Assembly: GCF_013106755.1 (NCBI RefSeq)
Contig: NZ_WHPF01000006.1
Location: forward strand, 186,001 to 250,000
From: Limnovirga soli
GTDB lineage: Bacteria > Bacteroidota > Bacteroidia > Chitinophagales > Chitinophagaceae
DNA: 64,000 nucleotides
Direction: 5' to 3'
The notes beneath the pieces were generated by a model. It was not told the origin of the DNA and made no database searches. It saw only the letters and a list, made by a program, of their open reading frames with translations. Made by a program: the position numbers and the translations under genes. The number at the start of each line of letters is the position of its first letter. Within the stretch, counting starts at the first letter, position 1. Positions 18,569 to 27,443 of this stretch are shown here, in pieces.

Positions 18569-19408
18569 TTAATCCTTTTTAATAGCTTTCTTTTTAACGG
18601 CTGCGGGTTTAACTTTTTTTAGCTCCACAACTTTTGCAGGCGCATCAGGCTTACCATTGGGATTATTTTTTTGTACCTGAGGCCGGTAAATATGCAGTTC
18701 GTTTTTGTCAACTTTTTGTCCGGGAATATTATTCTCCCGTATAACAACCGGCTTAACAGGTTTGCCTGTAACTCTTTGCACATCGGCCTTATCGGGTCCG
18801 GCTATATAAGTAACATGGCGGCTATTATCCACATGTGTATTTACAATTACTGTAGACTTTTTTATTATGGAAACATTTTGCGTTCTATTAATATAATACC
18901 GGTTAATATCCGGCCTTTGAATATCTCTGTCACGCACAAATGTCCAGTGTTGGTTAGGCTCGTTATAGCCCTTTCCAATAGCAATATTCACACTAATGCC
19001 CGGCCCCATGGGTGCCCAACCAAAATAACCGGCAGATCGTCTCCAACTTACCCAGGCAGGAGCCCATTCAGTATCGGGTATCCATACCCAACCGTAGTAG
19101 TTATCTCTGGTCCACCGGCCATAATGAAAAGGAGCCCAACCCCAGGAATAATCAGATATCCAGGTCCAGCCCTCCTCGGTAAAAATCCAATGGCCATCTG
19201 AACTATATGGGCTAAATGTGGCATGCACCCTTGGTATCCAGATATATCCATAATCGGGGTGCCTTGCCCATTTACCATGCGGGCTTAACTGATCGTAAAA
19301 AAGCTGCAGGCTAACGGTAGCTTGTTGTGCATGGCTTGCTTGTGGTGTAGCACATATAACTGCGCTCCATATAACAGCCAAAAAGAAGAGTTTAATAAGG
19401 GTTCTCAT
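18569..19408 (-). CDS. Secreted YXWGXW/DUF6600-like repeat protein
   Basis: With the ATG at 19408 the protein has 279 residues and a clear signal peptide (MRTLIKLFFLAVIWSAVI to SHAQ). The middle part is full of aromatic repeats such as YGYIWIPR, WTWISDYSWGWAPFHYGRW and YYGWVWIPDTEWAPAW. The last 90 residues are rich in Lys, Pro and Val. These repeats occur in secreted or periplasmic proteins annotated YXWGXW or DUF6600; function is not known. An ATG 48 bases further upstream gives no good signal peptide and would overlap the small lipoprotein gene. It follows that gene by 4 bases, so the two are likely co-transcribed. Confidence 0.8.
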   Translation of the reverse strand: MRTLIKLFFLAVIWSAVICATPQASHAQQATVSLQLFYDQLSPHGKWARHPDYGYIWIPRVHATFSPYSSDGHWIFTEEGWTWISDYSWGWAPFHYGRWTRDNYYGWVWIPDTEWAPAWVSWRRSAGYFGWAPMGPGISVNIAIGKGYNEPNQHWTFVRDRDIQRPDINRYYINRTQNVSIIKKSTVIVNTHVDNSRHVTYIAGPDKADVQRVTGKPVKPVVIRENNIPGQKVDKNELHIYRPQVQKNNPNGKPDAPAKVVELKKVKPAAVKKKAIKKD

Positions 19409-19412
19409 ACAA

Positions 19413-19640
19413 TTATTTTGTAGTATGTGTATTTTGCTGGGTATGGTTTTTAGCAAATGCCGTTGTATTGGTATTCACAGGCATCACAGGTTCTGTCATA
19501 CCAACCACAATTACACGTTTAGGACGAACAGGGCGCACCGGTCTTGGATGACGTGCTCTGTACTCAACTGAGCAGGATGTAAACGAAACTGCGGCCAAAA
19601 ACGTAATTGCAGCCAAGCTGAATTTTTGAAAATTTTTCAT
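19413..19640 (-). CDS. Small lipoprotein, hypothetical
   Basis: The 75-residue protein has a lipoprotein signal peptide ending in SFTSC (cysteine near 23). The mature part has basic Arg/Pro repeats (ARHPRPVRPVRPKR) and a Thr/Asn-rich tail. No family was recognised. It sits 4 bases before the YXWGXW-type gene and 57 bases after the lmo0937-type gene. Confidence 0.7.
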   Translation of the reverse strand: MKNFQKFSLAAITFLAAVSFTSCSVEYRARHPRPVRPVRPKRVIVVGMTEPVMPVNTNTTAFAKNHTQQNTHTTK

Positions 19641-19697
19641 TGTTGTTTTTTTATAATTCTACGAAAGATGTACTTTAAAAAATGAATAAGTCATTTT

Positions 19698-19850
19698 TTA
19701 AATGCTTTTACCCTGAATAACCCTTAGTATAATGGCTATAATGGCAATAACAAGTAAAACATGAATAAGCCCGCTGGCATAGCCGCCAAAAAAGCCAATA
19801 GCCCATACCAGTATAAGTATTACGGCAATGCCGTATAACAAATTTCCCAT
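19698..19850 (-). CDS. lmo0937 family small membrane protein
   Basis: The 50-residue protein begins MGNLLYGIAVILILVWAIGF and has two membrane helices separated by GGYASGLIH, the layout of the lmo0937/DUF5670 family. The ATG at 19850 is chosen because the family starts with MGN-like residues and because an upstream ATG would overlap the cupin gene. The family is widespread and linked to stress regions, but its role is unknown. Confidence 0.82.
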   Translation of the reverse strand: MGNLLYGIAVILILVWAIGFFGGYASGLIHVLLVIAIIAIILRVIQGKSI

Positions 19851-19884
19851 GATTAAATTTTTATTGAAGTGATTAAAGCAAAAC

Positions 19885-20223
19885 TTATTCGTAAGCACTT
19901 TTAATGATGGTTGCAATCATTTTAAACTGCTCATTAGGTTTTATATAATAAAATGTATTGGCTGGTATAATAATAGAATAACCTGTTTCAAGCATGTGAA
20001 GATTACCATCAATTACTAATTCTGCCCGGCCATCAATAATTTGTATAAATGAATCGTGCGGTGATTTTTTCTCTGCCAACCCCTCTCCATCTGCAAATGA
20101 AATAACATTTATGTTACCAGTAGTTTTTTCAATGATCGTTTTACTCACCATAGCTTGTGGTATATATTCAATTATTTCAATACTTATAGAGGACCTGATT
20201 TTTTTCATCTCATTTTTTTCCAT
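19885..20223 (-). CDS. Cupin domain protein
   Basis: The 112-residue protein carries the cupin strands: EKKSPHDSFIQIIDGRAELVI (first motif, H54) and ETGYSIIIPANTFYYIKPNEQFKM (second motif). It is of the small single-cupin kind. The first histidine pair is partly replaced, so metal binding is uncertain. It is 34 bases upstream of the lmo0937-type gene on the same strand. Confidence 0.75.
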   Translation of the reverse strand: MEKNEMKKIRSSISIEIIEYIPQAMVSKTIIEKTTGNINVISFADGEGLAEKKSPHDSFIQIIDGRAELVIDGNLHMLETGYSIIIPANTFYYIKPNEQFKMIATIIKSAYE

Positions 20224-20726
20224 AAAAATTATACACTTATTTCTCTGTAAAACTGGTAGAATATCGGCAGGTACTAAACCTGCCGATTATGTATAAAAGA
20301 AACCCCTGATTGAATATGCATTTAAGCACCTGACCATGCAGTTTAATTCCATTTTTTTACAGTTAATTATTATGATACCAGCCATACATTCATTTGCAAC
20401 TTTACTTGCCACGCTCGGTTCATGGTTCCCCCCTTGTGGCAGCAAAACCATATTAAAACAGTTTTAACTGTTAATGATAATATGGCAAATAGAACCGCCG
20501 CATTTCAACTGCTAATTATAAATACTATACCGGTTTGAAAGTGTGGTTAGCAACAGCCCTGATAATAAGAAATAATAGTATTATCGTTAACAGTGAAATA
20601 CTTTGGTGTTTTCAATCAGAAAAAAAGTAATCGTAATTGCTATTATTTTGATACCTAAATACAATTCAAAAGTAGCGCTGTTGGGGCGGTCAATCATTAC
20701 ACAATTGTAGTTAATTCTTACATCAT
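20224..20726. other. Gene-free spacer with a variant repeat
   Basis: About 500 bases between the cupin gene and the araC-type gene. It contains variant copy 10 of the dispersed element near 20399. No open frame or RNA gene was supported. Confidence 0.5.
20399..20429 (-). repeat. CAAGT-box element, copy 10 (GAACCGAGCGTGG variant)
   Basis: The AAAGT arm is kept on the minus strand (GGCAAGTAAAGT), but the first CAAGT and the spacer are replaced by GAACCGAGCGT. Copy 27 at 56372 shares the same replacement. Confidence 0.65.
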
Positions 20727-21287
20727 TTACAGATTGTCTAAAGTACCGCGTCTGATGATTTTTAGTTGCTTAAAGTGAGAAGGAGTTAAGCCTGTAACTT
20801 TTTTAAACTGGTTAGACAAATGCGCTACACTACTGTAGTGTAATTTCCAGGCAATTTCGGTGAGGTTTAATTCATCATATACCAATAGTTCTTTTACACG
20901 TTCAATTTTATGGGCTATTATAAAATGCTCAATAGTAGTGCCTTGTACTTCTGAAAAAAGATTGGACAGATAGGTGTAATCGTAATTTAATTTTTCGCTT
21001 AAATGGTCTGAAAAATTGGTAAGCAATCTTTCATCGGCATAATGAATGGATTCTACTATAACATTTTTAATTTTTTCAATCAGCATGCTTTTCTTATCAT
21101 CCATTAATTCAAGGCCCCATTGTAACAGCGCTGCTTTTAATTGGGCATATTTTTCGGCAATAATTTCTTCGCTGATATGAGCTTCGCCCAATTCAACTTT
21201 TAAAGTATGTAGCCCTAATTTTAAAAGCTCATCCTTTACAATCATTTTGCACCTGATGCATACCATATTTTTGATATAGAGTTTCAT
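20727..21287 (-). CDS. AraC family transcriptional regulator with Cys-rich N-terminus
   Basis: The 186-residue protein ends in a double helix-turn-helix AraC domain (about 85-180: ERVKELLVYDELNLTEIAWK, SSVAHLSNQFKKVTGLTPSHF). The short N-terminal part begins MKLYIKNMVCIRCK, a metal-binding-like Cys-X2-Cys motif resembling heavy-metal-associated domains. It has no long effector domain. It may regulate the adjacent stress genes on either side; that is inference from position. Confidence 0.88.
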   Translation of the reverse strand: MKLYIKNMVCIRCKMIVKDELLKLGLHTLKVELGEAHISEEIIAEKYAQLKAALLQWGLELMDDKKSMLIEKIKNVIVESIHYADERLLTNFSDHLSEKLNYDYTYLSNLFSEVQGTTIEHFIIAHKIERVKELLVYDELNLTEIAWKLHYSSVAHLSNQFKKVTGLTPSHFKQLKIIRRGTLDNL

Positions 21288-21810
21288 ATTGTTGTTTTCA
21301 TAATTAGCCCATAACTATGTTTATTTTTTAAGGATACTGGTTACTTGAAAATTTGGTTGTTGTGAATTTATACTACTTAATGTACGGCAAATGCAAATAA
21401 AATTTTTGAATGTTGCAACATAAACATTTGCTATTATCAGTATAGATTAAGTCTTGATACCAAATAGAGATTCTTAAGATGGAATTATTTTGTACTAATA
21501 CCTTTTGCCGCAAAGCATTACAGGCGTACAAGTGAGTGACACAACGATGCTGAATAACTGTGCCAGAGCCGGTTAACCAATTGTATTTTTTATTTTGATT
21601 TAACCGCCTTAATATTTTTGAATTAACTACCAACAAGTAAATCTACTTCATTTAGGCGCGATAACAGTTAAATACGTGAATCATGTAACTCTTTTACGCA
21701 ATTGTGTAATGCCGGTGACTAAATTTAATTTCAACTTTATGGGTACAAATCTGCATGAATAAAGAAGATAAATTAAAGCAGAAATTTTACCACTTAAAAA
21801 GTAAAGAAAT
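21288..21810. other. Gene-free divergent spacer
   Basis: About 520 bases between the divergent araC-type and second dps genes. Copy 9 of the dispersed element is at 21526. No complete promoter was identified by eye. Confidence 0.5.
21526..21544 (+). repeat. CAAGT-box intergenic element, copy 9 (GAGTGACA subtype)
   Basis: GTACAAGTGAGTGACACAA: both CpG steps of the common spacer are changed. The same spacer occurs in copies 1, 24 and 29. Confidence 0.85.
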
Positions 21811-22284
21811 ATGAAAACGAATATTGGCATTTCGGAAAAGAACCTAAAGGGCAGTGCAATACTGCTTTCTTCTGTATTGGCCAACGAAATGACGCTATAT
21901 ATAAAAACCAGAAAATTTCACTGGAATGTAGCCGGTGAAAGTTTTATGGAATTGCACAAACTATTTGAAAACCAGTATAAACAACTGGAAGAGTCTATTG
22001 ATGAAGTAGCGGAGCGTATTGGAAAACTTAGCCAGCCAACCATTGGTACCATGAGTGAATTTTTAAACCTGTCTGCTGTAAAAGAAAGTCCGGGCCAATA
22101 TGCCTCGTCAAAAGAAATGCTGTTGGAATTATTAAAAGACCACGAAACGGTTATTATTCAATTAAGAAAAGATATTGAAGAAAGCGGTACTACAAATAAA
22201 GATGCAGGCACCGCTGATTTTTTTACGGGCTTAATGGAACAACATGAAACAACTGCCTGGATTATAAGAAGATATCTTAATTAA
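21811..22284 (+). CDS. dps: Dps family DNA-protecting ferritin-like protein, second copy
   Basis: The 157-residue protein has KFHWNVAGESF (36-46) and LFENQYKQLEESIDEVAERI (51-70), the Dps ferroxidase signatures. It differs enough from the Dps at 17629 to be an old paralogue, not a recent copy. It heads a six-gene plus-strand unit of small stress-type proteins that ends at a terminator at 24364-24406. Confidence 0.95.
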   Translation: MKTNIGISEKNLKGSAILLSSVLANEMTLYIKTRKFHWNVAGESFMELHKLFENQYKQLEESIDEVAERIGKLSQPTIGTMSEFLNLSAVKESPGQYASSKEMLLELLKDHETVIIQLRKDIEESGTTNKDAGTADFFTGLMEQHETTAWIIRRYLN

Positions 22285-22361
22285 GCAATACCATTTTGTG
22301 TTGGCCTAACGATTGCTTTAACTCACTAATATAAAACAGCGCCTACAATTAATTATCAAAT

Positions 22362-22745
22362 ATGAAAACATTAAAAAAACTAGGTATATGGATGGATCAT
22401 GCTTCGGCACATCTGATGCCTTATGCAAATGAAGTAGACACCACCACTACCATTGATACTGAATTTACATACGAAGAAAAACAGGAAAGCAGGGCAAAAG
22501 GCGAAAAACTGATGCATAATAAAGAACAGGGAGAGCAGGCAGCATTTTATGAAAAACTGGGTGAAATTATTAAGACCTATGATTCGGTTTTACTGTTTGG
22601 CCCAACTAATGCCAAAACAGAATTATTTAATATTTTAAAAGCGGATGATCATTTTAAGAATATCAATATCGAGATAAAGCAAAGCGACAAAATGAGTGAA
22701 AACCAGGAACATGCTTTTGTTAGGGATCATTTTTCCGCTACATAA
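22362..22745 (+). CDS. Hypothetical protein, possibly eRF1-domain-like
   Basis: The 127-residue protein begins KKLGIWMDHASAHLM and ends with VLLFGPTNAKTELFNIL and a conserved-looking tail. This order of an early DHASA strand and a late FGPxNAKxEL motif resembles the C-terminal domain of bacterial eRF1-like or host-attachment-type proteins. That is a weak visual similarity only. It is 77 bases downstream of dps. Confidence 0.55.
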   Translation: MKTLKKLGIWMDHASAHLMPYANEVDTTTTIDTEFTYEEKQESRAKGEKLMHNKEQGEQAAFYEKLGEIIKTYDSVLLFGPTNAKTELFNILKADDHFKNINIEIKQSDKMSENQEHAFVRDHFSAT

Positions 22746-22788
22746 TACCTGAGCTTGTATAATTTAAAACAACTAAACCATCATACAA

Positions 22789-22902
22789 ATGCTTACTTCT
22801 TTATTGGGCCTTGCATTTACTGCAGCCGGAATGCTTTTTTCTAATTACTGTAATTCAGTAAAAAGGGAAAAAAACACCAAAGTGGTAAAGACAATATTGT
22901 AA
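22789..22902 (+). CDS. Small membrane peptide
   Basis: A 37-codon frame encodes MLTSLLGLAFTAAGMLFSNYC followed by a Lys-rich tail. It has one hydrophobic helix and fits neatly between two genes of the unit (43 bases after one, 27 before yceI). No family was recognised; the call rests on position and composition. Confidence 0.45.
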   Translation: MLTSLLGLAFTAAGMLFSNYCNSVKREKNTKVVKTIL

Positions 22903-22929
22903 TAACTATTTGTTTCAAAAACCATCATC

Positions 22930-23541
22930 ATGACAAACGAAATCAAATGGGCAATAAACCAGGTGAACAGTGATATTACTTTTGACGTAAGGCACCTGAT
23001 AGTACCTCATGTATCAGGCGCTTTTAAAACCTTTGATGCCAATATTTATACCACCGGAAAAGATTTTGCAACAGCTGAAATTGAACTGTGGATTGATGCC
23101 GCCTCCATTACTACTGGTGAAACAAAGCTGGATGAGCATTTAAGAAGCAGTGAATTTTTTGATGTGGCCAATTACCAACAAATAAAATTTGTATCAAACC
23201 CGGCAGGGAGAACAGAAGAAGGTGAAAATGGGATTCAGGAAATATGGGGTGAGCTTACCATAAAAGGTATTACTGAATATATAAAACTAGACGTAGCGTT
23301 TGGCGGTTGCTATATGGATACTTACGGAAAAGAAAAGGCTGACTTTAAAGTTACCACTAAAATAGACAGACGTAACTGGGGGCTTAACTGGAATATAAAT
23401 ACTGAAACTGCCGGTTTTATTGTAAGCGATTATGTAAATATAAGTTGCGATGTAGAATTAATGAATTTAGGAGAAAGAGCATTGGTAATGGAGTTTGAAT
23501 CTGTAGGTATTCAACACAATAGCAAGGCTGACCATATGTGA
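22930..23541 (+). CDS. YceI family protein, cytoplasmic form
   Basis: The 203-residue protein shows the YceI lipocalin-like pattern: [44 protein letters not shown] and [17 protein letters not shown]. YceI proteins bind polyisoprenoid or amide lipids and are linked to stress. There is no signal peptide, unlike E. coli YceI, so this copy is probably cytoplasmic. It belongs to the dps unit. Confidence 0.9.
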   Translation: MTNEIKWAINQVNSDITFDVRHLIVPHVSGAFKTFDANIYTTGKDFATAEIELWIDAASITTGETKLDEHLRSSEFFDVANYQQIKFVSNPAGRTEEGENGIQEIWGELTIKGITEYIKLDVAFGGCYMDTYGKEKADFKVTTKIDRRNWGLNWNINTETAGFIVSDYVNISCDVELMNLGERALVMEFESVGIQHNSKADHM

Positions 23542-23630
23542 ATGATGTAATTATTAATTGCAATTGTGTAATGTTTACCCGGTTTAAAGGCACCACCTTT
23601 ACACCTTTAAATACAATAAAAATATTAACC

Positions 23631-23816
23631 ATGAATACTACAGAAGTAAAAGGCAACTGGAACGAACTGAAAGGTAAACTAAAACAGAAATTTGCCACTC
23701 TTACCGATAACGACCTGATGTTTGAAGAAGGCAAAAGAGAAGAAATGATGGGCAGGCTGCAGATAAAGCTGGGCAAAACAAAAGAGGAATTACACGAAAT
23801 CATTTCTGATCTCTAA
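23631..23816 (+). CDS. CsbD family stress protein
   Basis: The 61-residue protein begins [19 protein letters not shown], typical of CsbD, and continues with [30 protein letters not shown]. CsbD proteins are small, abundant general-stress proteins of unknown activity. The ATG at 23631 matches the family start; a frame beginning at 23538 would add 31 residues that overlap the yceI stop codon. It is 89 bases after yceI. Confidence 0.9.
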   Translation: MNTTEVKGNWNELKGKLKQKFATLTDNDLMFEEGKREEMMGRLQIKLGKTKEELHEIISDL

Positions 23817-23864
23817 TCCAGGCCCCCGATTTAAATTATATTAAAAACACTACAAAAATTTATC

Positions 23865-24329
23865 GTGAAAAAAACACTTGCAATATTCATAGTTGCCGCA
23901 TTTACAGCAGCAACAGCTTTGGTTAGCTGCCAGTCGCCTGAAAAAAATGTGGACAATGCTGAAGAGAAAGTAACCGATGCAAAAGAAGACTTAAAAGACG
24001 CCAAACAAAATGCTGCTGATGAAGCTATAAAAACAGCCAGTGTAGAGGAATGGAACATGTTTAAAAGCGAAGCAGAACTAAAAATAAAAAATAATAAAAC
24101 CCGTATTGAAGACCTTAAAACCAAGATGAACAAAAAAGGTAAAAGTATGGATATGGAGTATGAAAATAGAATTGATTCTCTGGAACAGAAAAACATGGAT
24201 TTACAAACCAGAATGGATAATTACGAACATAGTAAAACAGATTGGGAATCTTTTAAAACTGAGTTCAATCACGACATGGAAGGTTTAGGCCAGGCTTTAA
24301 AAGATGTTACGGTTAACAATAAAAAATAA
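23865..24329 (+). CDS. Coiled-coil lipoprotein, hypothetical
   Basis: The 154-residue protein starts at a GTG and has a lipoprotein signal peptide ending in LVSC (cysteine near 23). The rest is rich in Lys, Glu, Asp and Asn with heptad-like spacing (AEEKVTDAKEDLKDAKQNA and later LEQKNMDLQTRMDNYE), so a long coiled coil is likely. No named family was recognised. It is the last gene of the dps unit. Confidence 0.75.
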   Translation: MKKTLAIFIVAAFTAATALVSCQSPEKNVDNAEEKVTDAKEDLKDAKQNAADEAIKTASVEEWNMFKSEAELKIKNNKTRIEDLKTKMNKKGKSMDMEYENRIDSLEQKNMDLQTRMDNYEHSKTDWESFKTEFNHDMEGLGQALKDVTVNNKK

Positions 24330-24363
24330 GTCATATTTATACCCCTACCCTTTTATCATAAGC

Positions 24364-24406
24364 AGGTAACTATACAGCGCAACAGTTGATTGGTTACCTT
24401 TTTTTA
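24364..24406 (+). terminator. Terminator of the dps-yceI-csbD unit
   Basis: AGGTAAC (24364-24370) pairs with GTTACCT (24393-24399), followed by a T-run, 34 bases past the stop codon. The loop is 22 bases long. Confidence 0.65.
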
Positions 24407-24436
24407 TGCCTTGAATTTCCCCTTACATTCTCCAAT

Positions 24437-24470
24437 AAAAATGCCGCTGCACAATTAAGTGCAACGGCAT
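24437..24470 (-). terminator. Terminator of rnpB
   Basis: On the minus strand a 12-base-pair stem with one G-U pair (24470-24459 with 24452-24441) is followed by a short T-run. It confirms the minus-strand direction of rnpB. Confidence 0.85.
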
Positions 24471-24471
24471 G

Positions 24472-24822
24472 TACTACAAACCTCGTAAGCCGGATTCTGT
24501 TTTAACACTATCATTTATCTGCCTGCAACATTACTGTTACAGTGTTGCTGCCTACCCTGTACCTTGAACGGGCCGCTCTTAAAACGGTACTATACGTGGC
24601 ATTACAGCACCCAAGGTTTACCCATGCCTTGCATTACTGCCCGGCATTGTGAGCTTTTACCTCACATTTTCACCCTTACCTGCTTTGCAGCGTGGCGGTA
24701 ATTTTCTGTGGCACTTTCTGTTCCTGTTTGCACAAGACCCGGCTGTTCACCGGTGGGTTGCCCTGTACTGTCCAGACTTTCCTCACCAAACAAGTTTGGT
24801 GCGATAGTTCGGGCCTGTAGCA
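24472..24822 (-). ncRNA. rnpB: RNase P RNA, bacterial class A
   Basis: Read on the minus strand, the segment holds the universal P4-region sequence GAGGAAAGTCTGGAC (24784-24770) and, near the 3' end, CAGAATCCGGCTTACG (24499-24484), the other half of the conserved core. The ends CTACA (24820 side) and TGTAG (24473 side) can form P1. RNase P RNA cleaves the 5' leader of tRNA precursors. Length of about 350 bases is normal. Exact ends are uncertain by a few bases. Confidence 0.95.
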
Positions 24823-24825
24823 TAA

Positions 24826-24833
24826 CGAAGGTA
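24826..24833 (-). promoter_or_regulatory. Candidate -7 box of rnpB
   Basis: TACCTTCG on the minus strand is close to TAnnTTTG and lies 4-6 bases before the inferred 5' end of the RNA. No clear TTG -33 element was seen. Confidence 0.4.
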
Positions 24834-24886
24834 AATTTTTTATGCAGACTGCAGCAGCTTCTGCCTAATTGCTATTGTAACACTCA

Positions 24887-25912
24887 CTAATATTGAAAGA
24901 AAATTTCTGTGGCACCATACCCAAAACGGTGATCGTATTGGTTTATAAAATAGCGCACTTCCTTTTTGGTTTTAAGAATATCATGAATCTCATCCCTTAG
25001 TTTACCGCTACCCACCCCATGTATTACAGTAAGGCTTTGCTGCTGATGCGCAGCTGCAAGATGATACCATTTTTCAAACTCCTTTAACTGCATAGACAAT
25101 ATTTCAAAATTGCTCATATGCTGCCAGTTATCTGATAATTTTTCCATATGCAGGTCTATTACACTGCGGGCTGGCTCCAGATTTTTACGGGCAATCTTTG
25201 CCTCGTAAGCGGCATATTCTTTTGAAGCATTGGCAGATACAGGCGGCCTGTTATCAAAAGTTTTGTCCGGGTAATTATCAAACAATTTAAAAGAAATAGT
25301 AGGCTCATTGCGCTGCTTCATTTCTTCCACTTTTTGAAACACCTGCTTGCCTTTTAATTTTAAACTGGTTTCATAAAAATCAGCTTTCTTTTTATCAGGT
25401 GTTACTAAAGCAAACTCTACAAATAGCGTGGGGTTATCATTCAGGTCGGCAAAAGCTATATCGTGCAGGTAAAAATCATGAAACCCGGTTATTTCATTGG
25501 TTAATTCAAAACTTACTTCACCTTGTGCTTCCTGCTCATAAACAAAAGTATAAGCCCTGGATGTTTTGTTTACCAGATGCACTTTAAATAAATCCACCAC
25601 CTCATCTCCAAATTCATCAACTGAAAATTTGGGTAATAAACTAATCCAAACACCTTCTGCCGTTTGTATTTCAGTAGGTTTAGCCTTTTCTTTCCGTACA
25701 TCTTCAATAAACTTCTTTTCTTTCTTTGGCTGCAGAATGGCTTTCTTTTCGGTAAATCTTTTAAAATAAGGAAAATCTATTTGGTCCATATACGAGGGAA
25801 ACTTAACCCCACGCACCTCAATCATTACCATTTTGTCGCTAATTAATTCTACCACCTTTCCTTCTTCATTGGTATGCAACACCACAATTTCGTCACCAAC
25901 CTGATATTTCAT
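24887..25912 (-). CDS. Smr domain protein (DUF2027 type)
   Basis: The 341-residue protein has an N-terminal SH3-like strand region (YQVGDEIVVLHTNEEGKVVEL), a long beta domain (about 90-230) and a C-terminal Smr domain. The Smr domain carries VIDLHMEKL near 250 and LTVIHGVGSGKLRDEIHDIL near 300, the nuclease-type Smr motifs. In Bacteroidota this architecture is annotated DUF2027. The role is likely nucleic-acid cleavage or recombination control, but this is by family. Confidence 0.85.
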   Translation of the reverse strand: MKYQVGDEIVVLHTNEEGKVVELISDKMVMIEVRGVKFPSYMDQIDFPYFKRFTEKKAILQPKKEKKFIEDVRKEKAKPTEIQTAEGVWISLLPKFSVDEFGDEVVDLFKVHLVNKTSRAYTFVYEQEAQGEVSFELTNEITGFHDFYLHDIAFADLNDNPTLFVEFALVTPDKKKADFYETSLKLKGKQVFQKVEEMKQRNEPTISFKLFDNYPDKTFDNRPPVSANASKEYAAYEAKIARKNLEPARSVIDLHMEKLSDNWQHMSNFEILSMQLKEFEKWYHLAAAHQQQSLTVIHGVGSGKLRDEIHDILKTKKEVRYFINQYDHRFGYGATEIFFQY

Positions 25913-25938
25913 TGTATAAAAACTATTTAATTTCTCTG

Positions 25939-25946
25939 CAAAGGTA
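25939..25946 (-). promoter_or_regulatory. Candidate -7 box for the Smr gene
   Basis: TACCTTTG on the minus strand matches TAnnTTTG and lies 26 bases before the ATG. No TTG at the proper -33 spacing was found. Confidence 0.45.
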
Positions 25947-25988
25947 CGCAGTTATTTTTTGGGTACCCTACAACAGATACCAGTATCA

Positions 25989-26014
25989 GCTTTACTTGCG
26001 TCGCACGCTTGTAC
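25989..26014 (-). repeat. CAAGT-box intergenic element, copy 11
   Basis: Minus-strand core with CAAGC in place of the first CAAGT; AAAGC is kept. A TTTTTTGCTGCATTTT left flank is at 26024-26039. Confidence 0.88.
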
Positions 26015-26042
26015 TGCAACAAAAAATGCAGCAAAAAAGTTA

Positions 26043-27428
26043 TTATTTAACGGCCGCTATAATATTTTGTAAAAATCCATTTTCATCAAAGCTGCCATCC
26101 AGGGTTAAACCCAGTCTTACAATTACCAATTTTTTTGAAGGAATAATATATACAAATTGCCCGGCATACCCGTCACAGTAAAACATATCTGCCGGTGCTG
26201 CAGGGTAAACCCTTTTTGTTGCATCACTCCCGCTAAAGCCATTTAACCAAAACTGGTACCCATAATTTTTAGAACTATTGGTGGCAGGCGCAGTAACGGT
26301 TTGTTGTACCCAGCCTTCTGGTAATATACGTTCATTATTTACCATACCATCATTCATATATAAAAGCCCAAAGCGGGCATAATCCCTTGCCGTAGCCATT
26401 ATATACGAAGAACCAACATAAGTGCCCGAAGCATCAGGCTCAAATAAAGTATGGTACATGCCTGCCTTATAAAACAAATCCGTAAAAGGGTAAGCAGCAT
26501 ATTCCAGCTCTCCCACTGTTTGCCTGATAATACGGGCAATAACATTACTGTTGCCACTGGTATAACTAAAGGTAGAGCCGGGAGCATTTAATAATGGATG
26601 GGATGCAGTAAAAGCAGCCATATCTGCTTCTTTATACAACATATTGGTTACATCGCTGGCCCCGGAATAATCTTCCATAAAATCAAGACCACTTTGCTGG
26701 TTCAATAAATTTTTTAGGGTAATAGCATGTCTTGGATCAGTGGCCGCTTTCCATTCAGGCACAGGGGCAGGTTTATTTACATCCAGTTTTCCCTGGCCAA
26801 CAAGGGTACCTATCAAGGCACTGGTTACACTTTTTGCCATACTCCAACCATAAAGCTGTGTGTTCTTATTTATTCCATTGGCATACTTTTCTGCCAGTAA
26901 TTGTCCGTTATAAACTATAGCAACTGCCCTGGTACGCACCTGTTTGTCAGCAAAAGGTTCTTCAAATGCTTTGCTAATAGCCATATCCAGTAAAGCTTTA
27001 TCAATACCAGCAGGAATACTATCTACCAGCTTATCTCCCATTGGCCAGGCAATGGTATCTGTATTAAATACTGGGGCTGGCGGAATATTAAAAACTTGTT
27101 TCCTAATCGTTTCTTCGGGCAATCCATTTATAACGGAGGCGCCAATACCAGATCTGTAAATGGCTTTACGTTTAGCCAATCCAAAAACAGAACCTGTTAC
27201 TGAGGAATCTTTCATATCTATCTCAAAGCTGCCCAACGATAATGGCATATCGCCCAGTTCTTCTTTAATAATAATATCTGAATTACGGTGCGATACAAAA
27301 ACACCGGTACACACAGCCTTGGCGCCAAACCCACTGATGATGGGGAATGATACCCAGGCATAATTAATAACCCAGCCAAACCCGGCCAGTAACACAACTA
27401 AAAATACACGTTTAAATATCTTTTTCAT
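26043..27428 (-). CDS. Serine hydrolase, beta-lactamase class C family
   Basis: The 461-residue protein has an N-terminal membrane anchor (6-28) and a penicillin-binding-protein fold. S196 in SMAK (S-X-X-K) and Y289 in FSYTSGNSN are the likely catalytic residues. The class C third motif is not clear. Such proteins include esterases and peptidases as well as beta-lactamases; a resistance role cannot be inferred. It lies 16 bases upstream of, and on the same strand as, no other long gene except DinB (27444). Confidence 0.88.
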   Translation of the reverse strand: MKKIFKRVFLVVLLAGFGWVINYAWVSFPIISGFGAKAVCTGVFVSHRNSDIIIKEELGDMPLSLGSFEIDMKDSSVTGSVFGLAKRKAIYRSGIGASVINGLPEETIRKQVFNIPPAPVFNTDTIAWPMGDKLVDSIPAGIDKALLDMAISKAFEEPFADKQVRTRAVAIVYNGQLLAEKYANGINKNTQLYGWSMAKSVTSALIGTLVGQGKLDVNKPAPVPEWKAATDPRHAITLKNLLNQQSGLDFMEDYSGASDVTNMLYKEADMAAFTASHPLLNAPGSTFSYTSGNSNVIARIIRQTVGELEYAAYPFTDLFYKAGMYHTLFEPDASGTYVGSSYIMATARDYARFGLLYMNDGMVNNERILPEGWVQQTVTAPATNSSKNYGYQFWLNGFSGSDATKRVYPAAPADMFYCDGYAGQFVYIIPSKKLVIVRLGLTLDGSFDENGFLQNIIAAVK

Positions 27429-27443
27429 GTGTTGATTTTGAAA

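Noticed and set aside
21373-21636. 87-codon minus-strand frame upstream of the AraC gene
   Set aside because: It spans the dispersed copy 9 and its translated sequence has no family features.
24437-24822. Possible coding frame at 24708-24890 on the plus strand
   Set aside because: It overlaps rnpB on the opposite strand and reflects the conserved RNA.
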